In this document: positions 48,690 to 64,000 of the stretch, piece after piece | How positions within the stretch are numbered: the first letter of the stretch is position 1 | How the letters are laid out: every line of letters begins with the position of its first letter | NCBI GenBank assembly: GCA_034670405.1 | Contig: JAXDDX010000167.1 | Location: 610,001 to 674,000 of the forward strand | Direction: 5' to 3' | DNA: 64,000 bases | Source of the DNA: Hoplostethus atlanticus | Lineage: Eukaryota > Chordata > Actinopteri > Trachichthyiformes > Trachichthyidae | Made by a program: the position numbers and the translations under genes | Notes under the pieces: generated by a model | Databases searched by the model: none | The model's input: the letters and a program-made list of their open reading frames with translations, nothing else | Told to the model about the DNA's origin: nothing

Positions 48690-50235
48690 TATCTGTTTTC
48701 CAGGATCGAAAACGCAGCAAATGATCTGACGTCTTTCTCAAAAGCCAGTGACGGACTGTCTGATGCTGACAGTGACTGCCTGGGACTTCTGAGAAAAGAC
48801 TGGGTGACTCAGATCTTTATGTGTGAGCGCGTGTGAAAGTGTGGGCGGGTGTGTGCTGCGTATGTGTGTAGTTGATGATCAGGAGTCCCTTTTGCTTTGG
48901 CCTCTGAAACCCACCATGGGCGTTCTCTATTGATATATCAAGAGAGGAAGGAAGGGAGGGTCAAGAATAATGCAGTGTAGCACTGCAGCACTGTGGGCAA
49001 GACGAACACAAGTGTGTGTGTATGCGGGCGCTCACACACACATGGGCTGCCGTAAAACTTTTGAGTATTGGAACAGCATTGGTACAGAAAATTAGACTCA
49101 GAAAGATGTTTTACCATGGAAAAGGCAACATGTGTATGAACAATCCAGTGACAATTACACACCATGCATTCTCAATTGTCTCAATTCACCATGACACACT
49201 GTAAAATACCCTTGCTGTCTTTTCTACTTCAACGGTTCTACACCTTTGGTTTGGTTTTGGTTCAGATTGTATTATCGTCCTATTTATAAAAAGGATGTTA
49301 TACACATATTTACATGCATGTTGCAACTTCTGATCTGCGTGCCGTCTCAAGACACTGATCCCAGAATGATTGAGGAGGAAGACCTCCCTCCGACCCGGTG
49401 CGCTGAGATGCTACGCTGCTCTTTGATCTTTGAAATGAACGCAGTTTGTCAGGCTCCTGCCAAAAGCGTGCGTGCTGGTCCCAGTGTTGGTCCCACAGTC
49501 ACCAAACATCCACAGTTGTTAGTTAGCTCTTGGAGTGTGTAAGACACAAAGATACACGGAGAGAAAGAGCAGAAAGAAACATTAGAAAGTAGTGGTGCAA
49601 GAATGGAAAAGTGAAGGAAATATGTGTAACAATTTAAAGAGCTTTTAAGTCCGAAAATATCCAAGTGATTTCATACAATCTTGACATTATTATGAAGTTA
49701 CAAAATCTGAGTTTGAGGTAAACTTTTAATAAGGGGTTATAAAGCATTATAGCATATTATAATACAGATGATATGACCTAGGCAGTACTGACACACTATA
49801 CCAGTGTCAATGTCTTACAGTGTCTAACAGATTGATTAGGTCTCACTTCAGTTAGGGAGAGATTTTACTGTACATCCAGTAGAGACAGACATGGTATTTT
49901 TAACGGCAGAATAGTCTAAAGGATGCTGTTGTTGTTCTTGTCTAGGTACCCATTTAGTTTTTAGGAAATTCAATAGGATCGCGAGGCTATCCGTGGAAAG
50001 TAAGCCTTTGAGTCCCCCCTACTGGCCACCGTTCAAATCATCAGGAGTTTAATTTGTGTTGCTTGAGACCTTGAAGATCACTGGAGTGGCTATCTCAAAT
50101 TAGACTCGTTGCAATAAGTAACAATTGAATGTATTTTCACAATTCTATACATTGTGAAATACTATATATATAGTATCAGCTAGATAGATAGTGTCTGACC
50201 TGGGAACATTCACTGCTGCAGCTGTGTGCAGCGGT
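48690..50235. other. Region between the ICAM-like and PYD genes
   Basis: Shared upstream region of two divergent genes. A plus-strand open stretch at 49346-49542 (MIEEEDLPPTRCAEML) and the minus-strand segment facing it were inspected; neither has clear splice signals or a known family. One of them could be an untranslated exon of the ICAM-like gene. Confidence 0.4.
50011..50025 (-). promoter_or_regulatory. Candidate CTCF-type site upstream of the PYD gene
   Basis: The minus strand reads CCAGTAGGGGGGACT, which fits 14 of 15 positions of CCASYAGRKGGCRSY. It lies between the divergent ICAM-like and PYD genes. Motif-only evidence. Confidence 0.3.
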
Positions 50236-50240
50236 CAGAC

Positions 50241-50281
50241 TTCCTTGAAACGTGAGACTGAAAGGAAGTTCGAAAGCGAAA
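50241..50281 (+). promoter_or_regulatory. IRF/ISRE and GAS-type motifs upstream of the PYD gene
   Basis: TTCCTTGAA at 50241-50249 fits the STAT/GAS pattern TTCNNNGAA. GAAAGCGAAA at 50272-50281 fits the IRF element GAAANNGAAA exactly. A splice-donor-like CG|GTAAGGTAAG at about 50348 and the acceptor at 50967-50968 would place these just upstream of a non-coding first exon. This suggests interferon-inducible expression, inferred from motif and position. Confidence 0.5.
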
Positions 50282-50981
50282 GTATTTCTGCAGATAATTT
50301 TTTGATTTTTAAACGGGTCGAGTATTTCCTTGTTATTGGTGCCTCGGTAAGGTAAGACGTTTTGAGTATAAGTGCTGACAAATAGGCTTTTGTGATTTTG
50401 ATTTTCATTGTGATTGTTTGAAGATTATCCGTTTTGTATCTTGGCCAGCATTTTCCATTGGCAGGTTGAATGGGCTTGTTGTGGCTTATACTCACAAATG
50501 TTCCGTTTTACCTTCATCTTTCCTCCATCTTGCCTACATACTTTGTATGTGGTGTGTGTAAATACAACACAGCAGCCTAATAGTAACCCTCACATGGTAT
50601 AATTAATTGCCACATCGATAATAATAATAATTATTATTACCATAAAGTCGATTTGTTTTTGTGCTTTACAGCCAAACAAAACAATAGTAAATGCAGCAGG
50701 GAAACAGTTGAAACAAGCAAGGTCAAGGCAATATAACACCAGTGCAGAAGTAAGAACAATAAAATAAAATGTAATAATAAAAAATCAAGAGAAGACAACT
50801 TTATGAAAAGCACTTAAAGATGATACAGGCTTGGCCAGTCTGGATTCGAGACCTGAGGGTTTACTGTTGAGTATATAGAGGGTATCAACGTGGAAATGTA
50901 GGGTGGGGCTAAACCATGTACTGCTTTGTAGGTGATGAATAAAATCGTTTCTCCCCTCTTTTACCTAGTGAGTGATCTGAA

Positions 50982-51505
50982 ATGCTGGTTCAACTGCTCT
51001 TGAGCACTCTGGAGGACCTAGGCAATCTGTGATTTCAAAAGGTTTCAGTGGTACCTCTCTCTGTCAGTGTTGGACGGATATAAAGCCATTCCTAAGTGCC
51101 GTCTTGAGAACGCAAGCCGGGAGGACACAGTGGATAAGATGGTGGAGAGCTACGGTGAAGGATCGGCTGTGACCATTGCTGTGGATATCCTGAAGAAGAT
51201 GGACCACAACAATGCCGCAGAGATGTTAAAGAAAAAATACGCAGGTGCAGGTAATGAAAGGACAGATGCTGTTTCAACTTCTTACAACTGCTGTTTCTCT
51301 CAGGTTGACCCTTATATTCATGCTGTGTGTCTGTCTTTCATCCTCAGAGGGAACAATAGCTGAGCAAAAACCTGCTGCCTCCTCATCTGCTGTGCTGCCT
51401 TCTACTAATGTCACAATCTCTGCTCAGAATGGAAGTGTTGCCATCACTTCTTTAATCTGCGGTACCAATATTCCCGGATCGTTTAATATGAACATCACCA
51501 AATAA
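50982..51505 (+). pseudogene. Small pyrin-domain (PYD) gene, frame broken in helix 1
   Basis: Fish-type PYD adaptor or sensor fragment of the inflammasome class (death-fold, cytosolic). The exon starts at 50969 after a TTTACCTAG acceptor. ATG at 50982 reads MLVQLLLSTLEDLGN, the usual PYD helix 1. One extra base near 51027 then shifts the frame, and the PYD resumes as DFKRFQWYLSLSVLDGYKAIPK (from 51031) through RLENASREDTVDKMVESYG and ILKKMDHNNAAEMLKKKYAG. The donor is at about 51251 and exon 2 is 51348-51505, phase 1 consistent, ending in a ~30-residue segment (NVTISAQNGSVAIT...NMNITK, stop). In the resumed frame a TAG lies just upstream (51019-51021), so no in-frame ATG rescues it. Either a recent pseudogene, a polymorphic null, or a sequencing error. 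No NACHT, CARD or caspase follows. Confidence 0.72.
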
Positions 51506-51536
51506 TCCTAAAGCACAACACACAGCACAACACACA

Positions 51537-51567
51537 GGAACATTAAGAATTTTGTTCTTAATGTTCC
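51537..51567 (+). other. Perfect 13-bp stem-loop after the PYD stop codon
   Basis: GGAACATTAAGAA at 51537-51549 and TTCTTAATGTTCC at 51555-51567 are exact reverse complements around a 5-nt loop, 31 nt after the stop. It would form a hairpin in the 3' UTR if the gene is transcribed. Function unknown; it could also be the remnant of a tiny foldback repeat. Confidence 0.6.
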
Positions 51568-51569
51568 TT

Positions 51570-53600
51570 TTATCATATGGCTTGACTGGTAGGGGATAAA
51601 CATAAACTTTTTATAAACTGAGCCACAATGACATTTTTAATGCATTTATAGTCTCTTTCTTTTTTAAATTTGTTAGGAGGACGCCTTGTAAACCTTTTAA
51701 CAATCTCAGGGACTAAAAATTAAACATTCCACTCAGTTATTTTCTAGCTCAATTATTTTTATATGCTCATTGTGTGTCAATGTAACATAATGCCTCTACA
51801 GTACTTGCTTTTATTCTTGTTTTGTTCTTATTCGTCTATGTTTATTGTTTATTGTTTGTTGTTATGCACCAATCACCAAGACAAATTCCTCCTATGTGAA
51901 AACATATTTGGCAATGATTTTGATTTCTGATTTCTGTTATGATCTATCAAATCCAGTCTTTGAGAGCTACATGGTGTCAAGGCCACCACTCATGTCTGTC
52001 TACCTGGTTCCAGCAGACTGAGATTGATACGGCACCATGTCTGAATTGAGAACCTACAGTGGCAGATATAAAAATTACTGTAAAAGCACAGAGAGTAGGT
52101 CCTGGCTGGCATCACAGTGGAAAACCTACCTAGACCATAATATTTCCACTGTCTATGGTCTATGCCTATTTCATAGACTAGATTGAGCCGGGAGAGGGTC
52201 TGAGTCTGGGATAATTAAGAGAGAACATTTAAGTGGCATTCTTGAAAATGGATAATACATTTGTTTTGTTTGAGTTCTGGTCATGTATTTTGTGTGTCAA
52301 TGGAACTGAAATGAGATATGAAACATGAGACATGAAACATGGAAAATAAATAATAAATTGCCCTTAGTAATAATGAAATGGAAACAAGTCAAATGATTCT
52401 GTGCCAAAACTGAAAAGGTGTAAATGTGCAGCTGAGTGTACCTGAAAGAACTTATTTTTGACTTTTTCGGTCCAGATTAATTAAAGTCCCAGAATAATGT
52501 CCAATTCACTCTTTGGCCCCTCTTGGTGTTCAATATCACTGCCATACATTATTCTCTTACACTTATTTTGCTTTCTGTCAGGCATCTGGAATTGTGTAGC
52601 CTTTTTTAGGTGGCCTGGTAGCTACCTACTCTTGCTTGGATTCCTGGGTGGCTTAAAGTGTCACTCTGCCTCCTGACAGCCTATATTGTTTAGCAGCCTG
52701 TAACTGTATCTGTAAATTATCAGCACCTCAATGTTATTTACTAGGTTAGCTAGCCAGCTAACTGCAGTTCCCATGCCTTCAAATCAAATCATGTTTAGTT
52801 TTATTAAGTAATATGTTGTTTCTAACACAATGCATTCACTGAAAAGGCGAGATTTGTGGCTATCTTAAAGCGTGTAAAGTTACACACTTTTGGCACATTT
52901 TGAGAAGTTTTGGGAGTGTGGATTGCATCTTTTTCATTGGACTATCATGTGCTTATCACTTGAGTTTGGCTCATTGTAGACAGAGGCATGCTGGCAACAG
53001 TAGGAGGCGACTGGCTGACAGACCATACTGAATGGAAAAATGTCCCTCGGGTTGAGTACTAAATTAAATTATGTCTCTTGTTCCCATAATGTTATAACCT
53101 TTGACAAGTTTGACCCTCAATGCTGTTTATCCATGATTTCAGGTAAATTACATTGTAAGGGCCAATAGAAGTATCTTGTATGAGTCAAAATTGCACAAAC
53201 TTTACAAGTGAGATCAGTATTACACTTATACTTAGAATACAATTTTAAGTAATTTAAGTCACATTTTTGAAATTCTAAAATTAATAATCATGAGAATAAA
53301 AGAAATGTTTTCATCCCTGTTTAAAAAAATATTATTTTCCATCTTCAAGTGAAACTATCTAGACCATACATTATATTATATTATACACATGCAAATGTGG
53401 ATTGTCAAATAAATAAAAAAATCTTGATTGTATCTTTATCACACATTTCATTCATGTTTCGTATATTGAACTGTATGTCTTGCATTTCCGTCCCGGTTAG
53501 ACTTCGAGCAAAAATGAAACTGTGGTGGGAGTTGCATGTATGCTTATTTTGGGCTTCTTTTGACAGCATAGATTGCTTGATTCCTCCGTCACATCTGCAG
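51570..53600. other. Intergenic between PYD gene and gpr108, no gene seen
   Basis: AT-rich, with a possible poly(A) signal ATTAAA at 51719-51724 for the PYD gene. I see no open frame with a family pattern and no repeat with defined ends. Confidence 0.5.
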
Positions 53601-54194
53601 ACATGGCAACCTTAGTGGTTCATCCGACGTGGAGGGTCATTCATGTGACCCGTTTAAGCCGGAAACTCACTGTGAACGCTGCACCACGTGACGAGATCTA
53701 GGACAACTAGTAGAAGGTTGAGTCAGGTTCTAAAGAAGTAAACAACTTCATTGCTTAACATGAAATCAAAACAGTAGCCAAATCGTTTGTTTACGAAAGT
53801 TTACAATACAGTTGTGTTGTGCTTTCGTTCTCTTGTTCAGTCTTCGCATAATTGTGGATGTAAGCGACTGTTTGTCGTTACTGCCTTTACCTTGTTCAGT
53901 GTATGGCTCTTGATACAAGACCAGGAAGTGACATCTTGCCAGCTACCAGCTAGCTTACTCTCTGCGATATGGAAGCATAAAAGAATTGGAACATATTGAA
54001 TTCGTAAATGTTAGGATATAGATGGTTCTAATTTATTAATAATACGAAGTAGTTTAAAGAGCAGATACGCTAAATTCAAAGATTAACATTACTTAAACTC
54101 GCGAGCTATCGAGAAAATTGCTAGCTAGTGTTAGCTGGTTTACTAGCTAACGTTTGGATTGACAATTCACGCAGTTAGCACTTAGGTACTGGTG
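53600..54194 (+). promoter_or_regulatory. gpr108 promoter and 5' UTR region
   Basis: The stretch upstream of the gpr108 ATG contains CACGTGAC at 53685-53692 (E-box of the USF/TFEB kind) and an ETS-like CAGGAAGTGA at 53922-53931. I see no TATA box. Which part is transcribed is not visible. GCTA-rich simple sequence lies at about 54118-54150. Confidence 0.35.
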
Positions 54195-62122
<7,928 letters not shown>

Positions 62123-62429
62123 ACGTGAAGCTGCATCTTTTGGGAGGGACCCACTAAACATCCCCAAGCCAGCTGGTGTAAAGGGGTGTACACGGACCAA
62201 AGCTCCCCACCCCAGTAACAGCTTTCCTTTGAAACTCTTTAAGTGGTTGCAGTGGTAGCGCCCACTGTCTGGCTATGCAAAAGAAAAATGAAAAAAAAAC
62301 AAAAAAAACTTGGACACTCCATTTCCTGGAACACTTTCACCCACAGACGGTTTATTTCAGGAGGAGAGGGGCTCCTGATACGTGGACGGATGGGACAGAC
62401 CAGGATAGAATGGGAGCTCTGATGTTCTT

Positions 62430-62486
<57 letters not shown>

Positions 62487-63572
62487 GATTTTAGAGAAGA
62501 CTTGCTTTGGGTGTGTTTATATTTGCTATTTAAGTGGTACTTCTGCAAGCCTCCTAGCTGTACCTTTTTTGTGCGTGGTGTGAGTATACATGTGTGCTAT
62601 TCGTATGAGAGAGAGAGATCTGTTTTCCCATCGAGTGGTCAAACAATAGCCCATACTCAGGTAATGGGCTAATCACTTGACTACAAGACTACAATCTAAC
62701 ATGTTGTTTCCCCTTCTCACCATTCGGGGTCAGTAATGGCCGTTGGTCAATCTTTATCATACGAATTCATCACCACACACGTCTGTCGCTTTATTTCGTA
62801 CAGATGTGACATATATTGAAATATATATATTTAAGATGTTGTATATTTCAATATATTTACTTGCATATTGGAATGTTATGTTTCAGTATTATGGTTTTGT
62901 TTGAGAGGCATAAGAGTTCCTCCCAGTCTGTCACATGGACTGCTGCTGTAAGTTTTTGCGCTTTTCATGGTTGAGGTCATCTCTATGATTTCAGTTCACA
63001 AATATAAAGTCCAGTCCAGAGGGTGACCTGTGGACCTCTTAATGAATTAACACAATTTGCTGGATCAGTCTCTCAAACGACCAGACCAATGGAGTATCCC
63101 TTGGCTCTAGTGTGTTCATTGACCACTTTTCTTTTTCACCACGCTGTGCCAAGCTGGGCTGAAGAGAAGTGACCTAACTGATCATTTTGTCTGCTTTTGG
63201 TTTTACATTTTGCTGTTGATGTTAAGCTTATTTTATTCATTATTGATGATTTGTTGGTTATGAAAGGTCAGAAATGTGTGCAACGGGACAGATGGGGTAT
63301 TTGTAAATAAGGAAGACTGTTGATGTATGAGGGTGCCACATGACACTTTCATAAGAATTGCATAGAGGCTTTATAGACAAAGTTTCAGACAGTAACACAG
63401 ACACCCCTCTACAGGGATGGCAGATGTACACAGGGTTTGGAAACATAAGTTGTCTCAACTGGAAGAGCTCAGAGTCCACAGGCGGTTAGCCAGAGGACTT
63501 GATTTGAGACAGGTCTCACAGTGTTGTGCTTGCTACAGAGGGTGTTTGATATCTGTGAACTGTTAAAATAAA
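62123..63572 (+). other. gpr108 3' UTR with poly(A) signal
   Basis: About 1.45 kb after the stop. It includes a (CT)n tract at about 62431-62484 and short AT runs. AATAAA lies at 63567-63572, followed by a GT-rich stretch (TCTGGTGTTTTG), which is a good polyadenylation context. No other gene is seen in it. Confidence 0.55.
62431..62484. repeat. (CT)n microsatellite in gpr108 3' UTR
   Basis: About 26 CT units in the transcribed strand, 310 nt past the stop codon; a potential polypyrimidine-binding site in the mRNA. Confidence 0.93.
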
Positions 63573-64000
63573 TCTGGTGTTTTGAGAAGGTCTGAAATGG
63601 ATCTGTTATGCATGTGTCTTGAAGTAGTGTCTTTTCATTCAGTTGTGTTTAAGAGTGTGTGTGTGTGTGTGGAGGGGGCGGAGGGTGTCCATAACACATG
63701 CCATGTAGTGGATTTCTATATGTATATGCATCTATATTAACAACAGAGGACGCATGCTCCAGGGCCCAACCCACCCCATGCTATACCCCTGTCAGGCTCC
63801 ATTCTTCACATAGCCATACATGTACAAAACTGTCATTGCTCAAGATTACTTCTGTATCCGAGTTATGAATATGTGGCCACTTTCAAGCCCGTGCTACTTA
63901 CCCTTAACAGGCAGTGCACCATATCCCATCATAATTTAAAAATATGTTTATTTTTGTTTACAAACTTTGCAAACATACACCATATCATACAGCTGCATAC

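Noticed and set aside
48609-48836. 75-codon plus-strand frame as a separate gene
   Set aside because: It is the shadow of the minus-strand signal-peptide exon of the ICAM-like gene.

Overview
The window is eukaryotic genomic DNA from a ray-finned fish, almost certainly a teleost. The evidence is intron-split vertebrate genes with GT-AG splice sites, very dense CA/GT, CT/GA and ATT-type microsatellites, Tc1/mariner and TTAA-flanked DNA transposons, LINE fragments with teleost-type ORF2 remains, and tRNA-derived SINE heads. No bacterial, phage, CRISPR or operon-like feature is present. I saw no retrovirus, LTR or Polinton relic.

Five gene loci can be read, and four are complete. (1) uncx (Uncx4.1 paired-class homeobox), minus strand, 3 exons, 18253 down to 13794, 528 aa. 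(2) ubn1 (ubinuclein-1, subunit of the HIRA histone chaperone), plus strand, 14 coding exons, 34150-42846, 881 aa. (3) An ICAM-like immunoglobulin-superfamily gene, minus strand, 7 coding exons, 48685 down to 45012, 319 aa. It has a signal peptide, three Ig domains and a GPI-anchor-type C terminus. (4) A small pyrin-domain (PYD) gene, plus strand, 50982-51505, whose PYD frame is broken by one extra base. Its promoter carries IRF/ISRE- and GAS-type motifs. (5) gpr108 (Golgi seven-pass LUSTR-family protein), plus strand, 18 coding exons, 54195-62122, 566 aa, with a 3' UTR ending near 63572.

Layout. 1-8.4 kb is repeat-rich intergenic DNA with one palindromic TTAA element. 8.4-13.4 kb and 23.4-31.7 kb contain blocks of complex, repeat-free, homeodomain-site-rich DNA that look like conserved non-coding elements; the likely target is uncx. 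13.4-18.6 kb is uncx and its GC-rich promoter. 18.6-34.0 kb is a gene desert with one decayed Tc1 element (20142-21533), old SINE and LINE pieces and the second block of candidate enhancers. From 34 kb onward the window changes to gene-dense housekeeping and immune loci: ubn1, ICAM-like, PYD, gpr108.

Most notable observations: an ~80-bp copy of the uncx stop-codon region lies inside uncx intron 2 in the same orientation; the ICAM-like gene reads as GPI-anchored with no cytoplasmic tail; the PYD gene ends in a ~30-residue beta-rich motif of unknown function and sits behind interferon-type promoter motifs; both uncx acceptors and one gpr108 donor are embedded in microsatellites; gpr108 has a GC-AG intron. 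All calls come from reading the sequence. Homology statements rest on remembered family sequences, and no database search was run.
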